A stretch of DNA of 64,000 bases from Methanolinea sp. (lineage in GTDB: Archaea > Halobacteriota > Methanomicrobia > Methanomicrobiales > Methanospirillaceae). This document shows positions 37,182-45,732 of this stretch, piece by piece. The notes under the pieces were generated by a model that made no database searches, was not told the DNA's origin, and was given only the letters and a program-made list of their open reading frames with translations. Numbering within the stretch: the first letter of the stretch is position 1; each line of letters opens with the position of its first letter. Made by a program: the position numbers and the translations under genes. The stretch lies in NCBI GenBank assembly GCA_030055515.1, contig JASFYI010000003.1, positions 164,506-228,505 on the forward strand. The letters are read 5' to 3'.

Positions 37182-37877
37182 ATGCGAATCGCGATCACGA
37201 GGCTCAAGGAGAAGGCCGCCGAGGACCGGGCACGCTGCGCCGCGCGGGGACACGAGTGCTACGCGGTCTATCCCCTCGAGGCCGTCCCGGACCCCGCCGA
37301 GATTGAGATGTTCGTCCGCCTCGCGAACGAGGGCGCGTTCGACTGCATATTCTTCACGAGTGCCCTCACCGTCCGCCTCGTCGCGCCGCGGGTGGAGAGG
37401 TGGCCGCGCGTGGTCGCGATCGGGCCGCAGACGGGGCGGGAGCTCGAGAAATGCGGCGTGCGGGCCGAGGTCCTGGGCAGTTTCTACAGCCGGGACTTCG
37501 TCCGCCACGTGGGCAGCTGGATCGCCGGGAAACACGTCGGCATTCCGCGCGCGGACGTGCCGAATCCGGGTCTCGTCGCGTCCATCGAGTCCGCGGGGGG
37601 GCGGGTCACGCAGGCCCATTGCTACTCCCTCCGGCCGACCGGGATACCCCTCCCCCTCGCCGACGCGGATGCCGTCCTCTTCACGAGCGCGATGTCCTAC
37701 AGGGTGGCCGTCTTCGAGGGGCGGCCCGGTCTCCTCTTCCTCGCCATCGGCGAGGTCACCGCATCCGCGATGCGGGAGGGGGGGCACGCCCCCCACGTCG
37801 TGGGCGACGGGTCGCTCGAGGGCACGCTCTCCGCGTTCGACAGGTTCCTCTCCCGTCCCCGTGGTGGTGCCGGGTGA
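37182..37877 (+). CDS. hemD: Uroporphyrinogen-III synthase
   Basis: Enzyme of 231 residues that cyclises hydroxymethylbilane, needed for siroheme and the nickel tetrapyrrole F430. Family landmarks are FFTSALTVRLV near 55, VVAIGPQTGRELEKCGV near 80 and the second half LFTSAMSYRVAVFE and FLAIGEVTASAMREGG. An ATG at 37170 would add four residues. The stop overlaps the GTG of cbf5 (GTGA). Confidence 0.88.
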   Translation: MRIAITRLKEKAAEDRARCAARGHECYAVYPLEAVPDPAEIEMFVRLANEGAFDCIFFTSALTVRLVAPRVERWPRVVAIGPQTGRELEKCGVRAEVLGSFYSRDFVRHVGSWIAGKHVGIPRADVPNPGLVASIESAGGRVTQAHCYSLRPTGIPLPLADADAVLFTSAMSYRVAVFEGRPGLLFLAIGEVTASAMREGGHAPHVVGDGSLEGTLSAFDRFLSRPRGGAG

Positions 37878-38794
37878 GCGGGGAGGGTGCGATTCCCCTG
37901 CCCGCGGGAGGTATCCTCGTCCTCGACAAGCCCCGCGGCCCCTCGAGCCACCAGGTTACCGCGTGGGCGGGCGATATCCTCGGCACGAAGGTCGGCCACG
38001 CGGGCACGCTCGATCCCGGCGTCTCGGGTGTCCTCGTCGTGATGCTCGGGAAGGCGGTCCGCCTCGCGCCCGTCCTCCTCTCGCACGAGAAGGAGTACGT
38101 CGCCGTCGTGAGGTTCCACGGGAATCCGGGAGTGGAGGCTGTGGGGAGGCTCTGCCGGGAGTTTTCCGGCCGTATCTACCAGAGACCGCCGCGGAGGAGT
38201 TCCGTTGCGCGGGCACTCCGGATAAGGACCGTCCGTTCCCTCGAGCTCCTGGAGATGGAGGGGAGGCTTGCCGTCCTGCGGGTCACCTGCGACGCGGGGA
38301 CGTACATCAGGTCCCTCTGTCACCACCTCGGCCTTGCGGCCGGGTGCGGCGCCCACATGCAGGAACTCCGCCGGACGAGGTCGGGGCCTTTCGGGGAGGA
38401 GTCCGCGCGGACACTCGCGGAGCTCCGCGACGCCGCGGACGCGTTCCGCGAGGGATTCTCCCGCCCCCTCCTTGGGATGGTACTCCCGGTGGAAGCAGCC
38501 GTCGCCGGCCTGCCGGAGGTCGTCGTACGCGACACGGCCGTTGATGCCCTCTGCCACGGCGCTTCCCTCGCGGGGGTCGGGATCCTCTCGCGCGGGTCAT
38601 TCCGCGAGGGGGACCGCGTCGCGGTCCTGACGCGCAGGAGGGAGCTCGTCTGCGTGGGGCGCGCACTCGTCCCCTCCGAGAGGGTTTCCCCGGGGATGCC
38701 GGGCCTCGCCATCGCGCCGGAGTGCGTCCTCCTCCCCCCGGGGACCTACCCGAAGGGGTGGAAGGCAAAGAGAGAAAGATCCCGCGAGGAGTGA
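37874..38794 (+). CDS. cbf5: tRNA/rRNA pseudouridine synthase Cbf5 (TruB family)
   Basis: Catalytic subunit of H/ACA sRNPs and tRNA U55 pseudouridine synthase, 306 residues. The N-terminal DKPRGPSSHQV segment and the catalytic loop GHAGTLDPGVSGVLVVMLG (Asp in the TLDP motif) are clear, and a C-terminal PUA domain (from about 220, with GASLAGVGI) is present. The GTG start overlaps hemD by four bases. In many euryarchaea cbf5 follows cmk in the ribosomal block; here it has been moved to hemD. Confidence 0.94.
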   Translation: MSGEGAIPLPAGGILVLDKPRGPSSHQVTAWAGDILGTKVGHAGTLDPGVSGVLVVMLGKAVRLAPVLLSHEKEYVAVVRFHGNPGVEAVGRLCREFSGRIYQRPPRRSSVARALRIRTVRSLELLEMEGRLAVLRVTCDAGTYIRSLCHHLGLAAGCGAHMQELRRTRSGPFGEESARTLAELRDAADAFREGFSRPLLGMVLPVEAAVAGLPEVVVRDTAVDALCHGASLAGVGILSRGSFREGDRVAVLTRRRELVCVGRALVPSERVSPGMPGLAIAPECVLLPPGTYPKGWKAKRERSREE

Positions 38795-38881
38795 GGGGCC
38801 GGCACGCGGTGTCCCGGGTGGAGGGCGGGTGAGATAGGATTTTAAAAAAATCCCGCGATATAGTACGGGTACACTCGTTTT

Positions 38882-38965
38882 GCTGAGGTAGTCTAGCGGT
38901 ACGGCGCAGGCCTGGAGAGCCTGTGGGGCTTCGGCCCCTCGGGAGTTCAATTCTCCCCCTCAGCG
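38882..38965 (+). tRNA. tRNA-Ser (anticodon GGA)
   Basis: An 84-base class II tRNA. Acceptor GCTGAGG pairs with CCTCAGC, the anticodon loop CTGGAGA gives GGA (codons TCC/TCT), and the long variable arm GGGGCTTCGGCCCC is the serine hallmark. Discriminator G as expected for Ser. The last 19 bases overlap the 3' end of the DNA methyltransferase gene on the opposite strand. Confidence 0.95.
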
Positions 38966-39732
38966 TCCCCCCGGTCCTGCGACGCGTCTTCTGGCGGGTT
39001 TCGGCCCGGGTCTCCCGCTTCCACGAGCCGCTCGAGGGCGAAGGCGTAGTACTCCTCGGATATCTCGAACCCGAGGAAGTGCCGCCCCATCTCCCTCGCG
39101 ACGACGGCGACCGTCCCCGACCCGATGAAGGGATCGAGCACGAGGTCGCCCGGATTGCTCGAGTACGCGAGTATCTTCCTGACGAGCGCGCGGGGGAGCT
39201 TCGTCGCCGTCTTTTTCTTTCCCCTCCAGTACTCCCGGGGGATCACCCAGACGTCCTCCGGGTAATGATCCTGCTTGTTGAACGTGTAGTCGGACGGGTC
39301 CTTGACGGCAAAGAGGATGTGGTAGTGGCTCGTCACGTACTTCCGGCGGGTGAAGACCCCGAACTGGAACTTCCATATCAGGTGGTTGAGGACGTGGAAG
39401 CCCGCCCTGTCGAGGCCGCAGAGCACCTCCTTGAGCCTGTTCCACCCTGAAAAGACGTAGAGGCTCCCCGTCGGGGAGAGGACGCGGAATGCCTGTTCCA
39501 TCCACCTGTCCGTGAATTCCTGGTAGCCGTCGGCGGGAATCTCCCGGTAGCCCGGGAGGACGTGGGACCCTGTCCTGTTGTAATTTTTCCGCTGTTCCCG
39601 GAAATCGATCGCGAATGGCGGGTCGGTCACGACGAGGTCGACAGTCCCCGAGGGCAGGGCGGGGAGGAGGGCGAGTGCATCCCCAAGGTAGATGGTGTCG
39701 GGGGAGAAGGGGCCGAGGTTCGCCTCTCTCAC
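38947..39732 (-). CDS. Solitary DNA methyltransferase (beta-type motif order)
   Basis: Predicted DNA N6-adenine (or N4-cytosine) methyltransferase of 261 residues. The catalytic motif IV DPPF is at 37-40 and the SAM-binding motif I LDPFIGSGTVAV at 199-210, so the order IV-target domain-I is that of beta-class enzymes. No restriction endonuclease is visible nearby. The GTG start overlaps the iorB stop by four bases, so it is co-translated with iorAB. The stop lies inside tRNA-Ser. It may mark the host genome or protect against a restriction system located elsewhere. Confidence 0.85.
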   Translation of the reverse strand: MREANLGPFSPDTIYLGDALALLPALPSGTVDLVVTDPPFAIDFREQRKNYNRTGSHVLPGYREIPADGYQEFTDRWMEQAFRVLSPTGSLYVFSGWNRLKEVLCGLDRAGFHVLNHLIWKFQFGVFTRRKYVTSHYHILFAVKDPSDYTFNKQDHYPEDVWVIPREYWRGKKKTATKLPRALVRKILAYSSNPGDLVLDPFIGSGTVAVVAREMGRHFLGFEISEEYYAFALERLVEAGDPGRNPPEDASQDRGDAEGEN

Positions 39733-40334
39733 GTTCCCCGGGCCTCCCCCCTGCACCGCTCCCCTGCCGCGCGGCCGAGTTCGAATGCCTTCATGTTGAT
39801 CGCGACGGTCTTTGGCGGGACGAGCCTCTTCACCGCGCCCGCGAGGGACTCTGGCTTGAGGGGCATGAACCACGACGCCGCGCCTATCATCACCACGTTC
39901 TGCGAGAGGGGGCTCCCCGCTTCTGCCGCGAGCCTGTCGGCCTCGACGAGGCAGAGGGGCCACGCGGAGAGTCTCCGGACGATGGCCTCCCTGTCCGGCA
40001 CGGCTGCCCCCTGCATGGAGGCGGAGGTCGGGACGACGAGGCTGCTGCTGGAGACGATCCTCCCGTCCGGCGCGAGGAAATGGGAGTACCGGAGCGCCTC
40101 CAGCAGGTCGAACGCGATCATGAGCCGCGCCGCACCCGGCGGGACGAGGGGGCCGAATCTCCCGTCGATGCGGATGTGCCCCTCTACGGAGCCACCCCTC
40201 TGCGCCATCCCGTGGGTCTCTGCACCCCTCACGCTCCTCCCCTCGGCGAGGCATGCCTCGCCGAGGATGTTGGACGCGAGGATGATCCCCTGCCCCCCGA
40301 TTCCCACGAGGAGGATGTCGAAACTCCCGCTCAT
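39729..40334 (-). CDS. iorB: Indolepyruvate:ferredoxin oxidoreductase, beta subunit
   Basis: Gamma/beta-type subunit of 201 residues. The glycine-rich start LLVGIGGQGIILASNILGEA and the following GAETHGMAQRGGSVEGHIRI motif are diagnostic of the IorB/POR-gamma family. With IorA it oxidises aryl pyruvates to acyl-CoA, or runs in reverse to make aromatic amino acids from arylacetates. Overlaps iorA by four bases. Confidence 0.94.
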   Translation of the reverse strand: MSGSFDILLVGIGGQGIILASNILGEACLAEGRSVRGAETHGMAQRGGSVEGHIRIDGRFGPLVPPGAARLMIAFDLLEALRYSHFLAPDGRIVSSSSLVVPTSASMQGAAVPDREAIVRRLSAWPLCLVEADRLAAEAGSPLSQNVVMIGAASWFMPLKPESLAGAVKRLVPPKTVAINMKAFELGRAAGERCRGEARGT

Positions 40335-42115
40335 CGCCTGCCCTCCTTCCTTCGCTCCTTCCTGATCGCACCCGCGGGGCATATCTGGGCACAGACTCCG
40401 CACCCGCTGCAGAGGTCCGTGATGCGTGCCTTGTCCTCCTCTCCCCTCTCTATCGCGGGGCAGCCGAACCCGATGCAGACGCCGCAGGCCGTGCACGCCT
40501 CGCGGTCGACCTCGAAGCGCCCCCTCCGGATGTTTGCCCGCCGTGCCGTGATCACGCACGGCTGCCGCGCGATCACGACCTTCACGCCCGGTTGTTCCGC
40601 CGCGGCCCGCAGGGTCGCCATCGTGGAGACGAGGTCGTAGGGGTCCACGGTCTCCACCCACTGGACACCGCACGCCCTGCACACCGCCTCGAGCGAGATC
40701 TGGGGCGAGGGGGCACCCGTCGCCGTGGTGCCGGAACACGGGTTGGGCTGGTGCCCCGTCATCGCCGTGACCCGGTTGTCGAGGATGACGAGGATCATGC
40801 GGGCACCGTTGTACACCGCGTTGATGAGGCCGGGGATGCCCGAGTGGAGGAAGGTCGAATCCCCTATCGTCGCGACGATCTCCCTCTTCTCCCCCGCGTG
40901 GGAGAGCCCGCTCGCGACCGTGACGGCGGCCCCCATGCAGAGTGTCGTGTCCACGGCGCCGAGCTGGAGCCCGAGGGTGTAGCACCCGATGTCGCTAGGG
41001 AATATCCCGTCCTTGAAGACCCTGCGGATCGCGTAGAAGACGGGGCGGTGCATGCACCCCGCGCAGAGGATGGGTGGCCGGGGAGGGAGATCTGCCACGG
41101 GAACTGCCGGGGGGTAGGTCTCGCGGGGTTCGATCCCGAAGGACTTGAGGATCGAGGCGACCGAGGCCGTGGAAAGCTCCCCCTCCCACGGGACGAGCCC
41201 GTCCTTCTTGCCCGAGACCGGGACCCCGCCGGAGACCTGGCGGACGATCTCCTCGACGACGGGGTGGAGCTCCTCAACGACGAGGACGCTCTCGTGGCGC
41301 CGCACCTGGTCTCTGAGCCATCCCTCGTCGACGGGGTACGCCCCGATCCTCACGAGGGAGACGTCATCGGGGATGAGCTCCTCCACGTACGCGGCCGCGA
41401 TCCCGCTCGCGACGACCGCCCGGGGTCCCCGTATCACGGCCTTGTTGTACCCATTCTCCACGAGGGCCTTCTTCACCGCGGGCTGCTTTTCGTTCAGCTT
41501 CCTGTGGAGGACACGCGTGTGTGCGGGGATGACCACGTACTGTTTGGGGTCCTTGTGGAACTCGCCCTTGCGCGTGTTCTTGGCCGGCTCGCCGGTGATC
41601 GTGTCCCCCTTGGAGTGGCAGATCCGCGTCGTGGGCCTGAAGATGACGGGGAGACCGAACTGTTCCGAGAGGGAAAACGCGTCCCTCGCCATGTCGTGGG
41701 CCTCCTGGATCGTCGAGGGATCGAGGCAGGGAATCTTCGCGAAGAGGGCGTAGCACCGGCTGTCCTGCTCGTTCTGGGAACTGTGCGCGAACGGGTCGTC
41801 GGCGCTCATGATGACGAGGCCCCCCGTGACGCCCGTGTACGCGCTCGTCATGAGGGGGTCTGCCGCGACGTTCAGGCCGACGTGTTTCATCGTGACGAGT
41901 GCGCGGAGCCCGCACCACGCCGCGGCAAGGGCGTTTTCCAGCGCGACCTTCTCGTTGACAGACCACTCGACGTAGTAGCCCCTCTCCGGTATCCCGCGGA
42001 GGATGTCGATCACCTCCGAGGACGGCGTGCCGGGATACCCCGTCACGAAATCGACGGGGGCTTCCAGGCACCCGCGGGCGATCGCTTCGTTGCCAAGGAG
42101 GTACTCCCTTCTCAT
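40331..42115 (-). CDS. iorA: Indolepyruvate:ferredoxin oxidoreductase, alpha subunit
   Basis: Large subunit of 594 residues that holds the POR alpha-type domain (VDFVTGYPGTPSSEVIDIL), the TPP domain with GDSTFLHSGIPGLINAVYNG near 412-431, and two C-terminal ferredoxin-type 4Fe4S clusters: CxxCxxCxxxxCP (CTACGVCIGFGCP) and CxxCxxCxxxCP (CSGCGVCAQICP). The ATG at 42115 has GGTGGGAG upstream; an ATG at 42139 would add eight residues. First gene of the iorA-iorB-methyltransferase operon. Confidence 0.96.
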   Translation of the reverse strand: MRREYLLGNEAIARGCLEAPVDFVTGYPGTPSSEVIDILRGIPERGYYVEWSVNEKVALENALAAAWCGLRALVTMKHVGLNVAADPLMTSAYTGVTGGLVIMSADDPFAHSSQNEQDSRCYALFAKIPCLDPSTIQEAHDMARDAFSLSEQFGLPVIFRPTTRICHSKGDTITGEPAKNTRKGEFHKDPKQYVVIPAHTRVLHRKLNEKQPAVKKALVENGYNKAVIRGPRAVVASGIAAAYVEELIPDDVSLVRIGAYPVDEGWLRDQVRRHESVLVVEELHPVVEEIVRQVSGGVPVSGKKDGLVPWEGELSTASVASILKSFGIEPRETYPPAVPVADLPPRPPILCAGCMHRPVFYAIRRVFKDGIFPSDIGCYTLGLQLGAVDTTLCMGAAVTVASGLSHAGEKREIVATIGDSTFLHSGIPGLINAVYNGARMILVILDNRVTAMTGHQPNPCSGTTATGAPSPQISLEAVCRACGVQWVETVDPYDLVSTMATLRAAAEQPGVKVVIARQPCVITARRANIRRGRFEVDREACTACGVCIGFGCPAIERGEEDKARITDLCSGCGVCAQICPAGAIRKERRKEGRR

Positions 42116-42253
42116 CAGGCTCCCACCCGGAATTCGCATTCATACATTCAGGGCAGGACCCATTTAATCTACTGGTCGCAGGGGAGGGATGGACACGGCG
42201 GGAATTCAAAACCTATAATATCCAGCGGGGACGAAATAGTAGGCAGGCCACGG

Positions 42254-42327
42254 GGGCCCGTAGCATAGCCAGGTGGTGCACCCGGCTGATAACCGGGAGG
42301 TCATGTGTTCGAATCACATCGGGCCCA
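42254..42327 (+). tRNA. tRNA-Ile (anticodon GAT)
   Basis: A 74-base cloverleaf with acceptor GGGCCCG/CGGGCCC, anticodon stem CCCGG/CCGGG and loop CTGATAA (GAT). T loop TTCGAAT, discriminator A. No intron. Confidence 0.95.
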
Positions 42328-42377
42328 TCACCCCTTTTTCCGCGCTTCCAATCCCCTTAACTGGTCACGCGTCCCAC

Positions 42378-42845
42378 ATGGATCGCATGAGAAGGGAACC
42401 TCTCGTCGTCATCGCGCTCGGCTTCGCCGCGTGCGTCGCCCTCTACGTCCTCGTCGACATCTACGCGAGCCTGATCGTGGCGGTCATCGCCATCGCCCTC
42501 GCGATGTCGGTCTTCATCATGCAGGACAGCCTCAACAAGCCGAACATCGTGGTCTTCGCCGAGGAGGGCGGCAGGGGGATACGGGTACGGAACAGGGGCA
42601 ACGCGAGGGCCCTCTCAGTTCAGGTATCCCTCGCGCCGCAGGACCTCCGGTTCGAGATCCCGGAACTCGGGGAGGACAAGGTGGTGACGTTCCAGGTCCC
42701 CGCCCTGGCAGACAAGACGAAGGTCGACGTGAAGTACAGGAACGAGGAGGGTCTCTCCTTCGCAAAGACCATCGTCCTCCTCCCCGGCGACGTCGAGGAC
42801 GAGGACCTCTTAAAACCCCTCTTCCCCCTCTTCGGCTGGAAGTGA
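42378..42845 (+). CDS. Small membrane protein with extracellular or cytosolic beta domain, unknown function
   Basis: Protein of 155 residues, not recognised. Two hydrophobic helices (about 9-27 and 29-47) are followed by an 85-residue soluble domain with alternating hydrophobic residues (VRNRGNARALSVQVSLAPQD), which looks like an immunoglobulin-type or CARDB-like beta-sandwich, and a charged C terminus with DVEDEDLLKPL. It lies directly after tRNA-Ile. ATG codons at 42378 and 42387 are both possible starts. Confidence 0.6.
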   Translation: MDRMRREPLVVIALGFAACVALYVLVDIYASLIVAVIAIALAMSVFIMQDSLNKPNIVVFAEEGGRGIRVRNRGNARALSVQVSLAPQDLRFEIPELGEDKVVTFQVPALADKTKVDVKYRNEEGLSFAKTIVLLPGDVEDEDLLKPLFPLFGWK

Positions 42846-42855
42846 CCCCGCGCCC

Positions 42856-43392
42856 TCACTTTTTCTGGGTGATGAACGCGATCGTCTTCTCCAGGGCCTC
42901 GATGAGGTCTTCCTGGCCTTCCAGGTAGTCCCTCATCGCGCGGTAGAGCATCACCATGACCTCGTGCCCGTAGAGGTGCAGGGCATCGCGCGGGGCGAGG
43001 GGGTTTCGGTAGGAGTCGACGGAGACCCCGTCGGAACTGTACATGAGCTCGTAGAACTTCCCGTCCTCGGAGAGGACGCAGAACTGGTCGTCCACCTTCT
43101 TGCTGGGATCGTCGGGCCGGTGCGGCACGGGGTCGGTCCTCCCGAGGACGATCATCTTCTCCTTGTAGAACGCCGTGTCGTAGAGCTCGCCCCTCGTGTC
43201 CACCTTTCCCTTCATGAGCAGCGTGAGACCGATTCTCTTCACGACCGGGACCGTCATCTCGCCCATGCGGGCCATCAGTTCCTCTTCCCGCGCGCGGACC
43301 TCCTCCCCCAGCTTCCCGATCTTCCCGTCGTAGTCCTCGATCTTTTCAAGAAGCCTGCGGTATCCCCTTTCTATCTCGTCACTCTCGTGCAT
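42856..43392 (-). CDS. Conserved hypothetical protein with N-terminal coiled coil
   Basis: Soluble protein of 178 residues without recognisable enzymatic motif. Residues 1-45 are heptad-like and charged (IERGYRRLLEKIEDYDGKI), then comes a mixed alpha/beta domain (55-140) with KRIGLTLLMKGKVDTRGELY and YKEKMIVLGRTDPVPHRPDD, and a helical end. The terminal residues EKTIAFITQKK suggest a helix. It is convergent with the small membrane protein gene (ten-base gap). Function unknown; likely a Methanomicrobiales family. Confidence 0.6.
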   Translation of the reverse strand: MHESDEIERGYRRLLEKIEDYDGKIGKLGEEVRAREEELMARMGEMTVPVVKRIGLTLLMKGKVDTRGELYDTAFYKEKMIVLGRTDPVPHRPDDPSKKVDDQFCVLSEDGKFYELMYSSDGVSVDSYRNPLAPRDALHLYGHEVMVMLYRAMRDYLEGQEDLIEALEKTIAFITQKK

Positions 43393-43553
43393 GTCTCCCC
43401 CTTCCCCGCGGCGCGGGGAAATTTTCCGGGGCGTTCATTCACTACTGGGTGGAGGGGGCAATAATTGTTCCTGCGAAAAACCGTCCCTCCCGGTCCGTAA
43501 ACCCTATCGCGCGATACCGGTGTGCCCGCACATCCCCCGGTGGGCCCGCCGCG

Positions 43554-44834
43554 TCACACGGGTTGTCCCCTGAAGTAATACACGTGGTCCGAGAGGATCC
43601 GGACCGGAAGGACAGTCCCGGGGGGATACTCTCCCCCGATGACGACGCCGCGGTACTCGCGGGTCCTGCCCATGGACGTGCCCGGCCGGAGGCGCTCGGT
43701 GACGACGACGGGGACGGTCCGGCCCACCCACCGCGCGTTCTCGCCCCGCGCGATCTCCACGGCGAGGGCAAGGAGCCTCCGCGACCGCTCCTTCTTGACG
43801 CGGTCGGGCATGTCCACCTCCCCCGCGGCGGGTGTCCCGGGACGAGGGGAGTAGCGGGTCACGATGACCCTGTCGGGCCGGACTTCCCGGAGGAGTCCGA
43901 GCGTCTCCTCGAATTCCCCCTCGGTCTCCCCCGGGAAACCGCAGATGATGTCCGTCGTGAGGGAGAGCCCGGGGACGGCCTCCCGGAAGACCTCCACGAT
44001 CTCGAGGACTTCTGCCGGGGTGTACTCCCTCTGCATCCGCCGGAGGACCCCCATAGACCCCGACTGGACCGGGAGGTGGAGGGTCGCGAAGATCTTGGGA
44101 AGGGTGAATGCCTCCGCGACACCCTCGCGGGCGGGATAGAGGGTCGCCGGGTTCATCATCCCGGGACGGACCATGAAGTGCCCCGGGAGGGAGTTGAGCG
44201 CGTGGAGGAGGGACGGGAGGGACTGCCCGGTGTCCTTCCCCCACGCGGCAAGGTCCTGGCCCGTCAGCCTCACCTCGAATGCGCCCGCGGCGACGAGGCG
44301 CGCGGTCTCCGAGAGGATCTCGCGCGGGTCCCGGCTCTCCAGGACGCCCCGGGCGCGCCGCGTGATGCAGTACGTGCACGACCCGAGGCAACCCCGGCAG
44401 GCCTGGACTATCCCCACCGGGCCGGCAGGAACGGTGTTCACTTTCGCCCACGCGGCGTGGATCTCGTCGGGGTGGATGGTGACGACAGGCCTTCGCGTGG
44501 CCGCGAACGCTCCGGGGAGGGCGAGCGGCATGCACCCGGTCACGTAGACGGGGCGGCCCTCGTGCCGCCGCACCTCCGCGAGGACCTTCCTCTCCGTCCT
44601 CCCGACGACCGCGCACGTGTTGAGGACGATGGCGTCGGCAAGGCAGGGATCGTCGACGAGCGTGCACCCCTGCGCTTTGAGGACCTCGGCGAGCTTCCAG
44701 CTGTCCCCCGCGTTGTACGTGCAGCCAAACGTCCGCAGGAATACCTTCTTTTCCGCGAGGGCGCGGAGTGCCCCGCGGCTGTCCCCCGCCTTTTTGCTGT
44801 CCGCGCCGTGCGACCCGTCGCCCATCCATGGCAT
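43554..44834 (-). CDS. tRNA methylthiotransferase (MtaB/CDKAL1-type radical SAM)
   Basis: Predicted enzyme of 426 residues that adds a methylthio group to t6A37 of tRNA. The N-terminal UPF0004 domain has C38, C74 and C101 for one FeS cluster. The radical-SAM motif CLGSCTYC (C149, C153, C156) binds the second. A C-terminal TRAM domain (about 360-426) binds RNA. The first 30 residues are a non-conserved extension, so the true start may lie later than the ATG at 44834. Divergent from nadX. Confidence 0.9.
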   Translation of the reverse strand: MPWMGDGSHGADSKKAGDSRGALRALAEKKVFLRTFGCTYNAGDSWKLAEVLKAQGCTLVDDPCLADAIVLNTCAVVGRTERKVLAEVRRHEGRPVYVTGCMPLALPGAFAATRRPVVTIHPDEIHAAWAKVNTVPAGPVGIVQACRGCLGSCTYCITRRARGVLESRDPREILSETARLVAAGAFEVRLTGQDLAAWGKDTGQSLPSLLHALNSLPGHFMVRPGMMNPATLYPAREGVAEAFTLPKIFATLHLPVQSGSMGVLRRMQREYTPAEVLEIVEVFREAVPGLSLTTDIICGFPGETEGEFEETLGLLREVRPDRVIVTRYSPRPGTPAAGEVDMPDRVKKERSRRLLALAVEIARGENARWVGRTVPVVVTERLRPGTSMGRTREYRGVVIGGEYPPGTVLPVRILSDHVYYFRGQPV

Positions 44835-44973
44835 CCCTCGCTCCCGGAGGGCATGAGCATTCCCCCTGTCCCCGGCGCGGCGGCAGGAATGGCATGCACG
44901 CGCCCGCAGCCCCGGGTGAACCCTGCCCGGGGAAGAAAAAGGCTTAACCCGGCCGGCCCATTATGACTGTACG

Positions 44974-45732
44974 ATGATTCGGGTCGGGCTTCTGGGGTGC
45001 GGGAACATCGGTCGCGTCATCGTGACGCACAGGGAAAACTTCGAGGTCGTGGCCCTCTACGACCAGGTGCACGCCCGGGCCAAGGAGCTCGCCGAGATAT
45101 CGGGCGGAACCGCGCACAGCGACTTCGACTCGTTCATCGGGGCAGACTTCGAGTACGTGGTCGAGGCGGCCTCGGTCAGGGCTGCGCGGCAGTACGGCAA
45201 GAGCGTGCTCTCGAGGGGCAAGAACCTCATCCTCCTCTCCGTGGGTGCGCTCGCAGATTCCCGGTTTCTCTCGGAGCTCGTGGGGATCGCCGGGGAGAGG
45301 GGCCTTCGCATCTTCGTCCCGAGCGGCGCGATCGCGGGGCTCGACAACCTCAAGGTGGGCCGAATCTCCCCCGTCCGCCGCCTCGTCCTGCGGACCACGA
45401 AGAGCCCCGAGTCCCTCGGGATAGAGGCAGGGGAGAGGACCCTCGTCTTCCGCGGCAAGGCGCACGACTGCATCAAGGAATTCCCCCGCAACGTGAACGT
45501 CTCCGTGGCGCTGAGCCTTGCCGCGGACCGCGACGCGGACGTCGAGCTGTACGCGGACCCTTCCGTCACGCGGAATATCCACGAGATAGAGGCGGAGGGT
45601 GAGTTCGGCGAGATCTACATCAGGGTGAGCAACGTCCCGAGCCCCGACAACCCGGCGACGAGCTACCTTGCCGCCCTCTCCATCCTCACCCTCCTCCGGA
45701 ACCTGGACAATCCCCTGGTGGTCGGGACGTGA
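44974..45732 (+). CDS. nadX: L-aspartate dehydrogenase
   Basis: Enzyme of 252 residues that oxidises aspartate to iminoaspartate with NAD(P), the first step of NAD synthesis in archaea lacking NadB. Rossmann loop GLLGCGNIGR at 5-14; the active-site region FVPSGAIAGLDNLKVGRI near 112-129 contains the conserved Ser-Gly-Ala-Ile. The gene is coupled to nadC (GTGA overlap). Quinolinate synthase nadA is not in this window. Confidence 0.93.
   Translation: MIRVGLLGCGNIGRVIVTHRENFEVVALYDQVHARAKELAEISGGTAHSDFDSFIGADFEYVVEAASVRAARQYGKSVLSRGKNLILLSVGALADSRFLSELVGIAGERGLRIFVPSGAIAGLDNLKVGRISPVRRLVLRTTKSPESLGIEAGERTLVFRGKAHDCIKEFPRNVNVSVALSLAADRDADVELYADPSVTRNIHEIEAEGEFGEIYIRVSNVPSPDNPATSYLAALSILTLLRNLDNPLVVGT

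Noticed and set aside
38947..39732. Restriction-modification system
   Set aside because: Only the methyltransferase is present; neighbours are iorAB and a tRNA, with no endonuclease-like gene.
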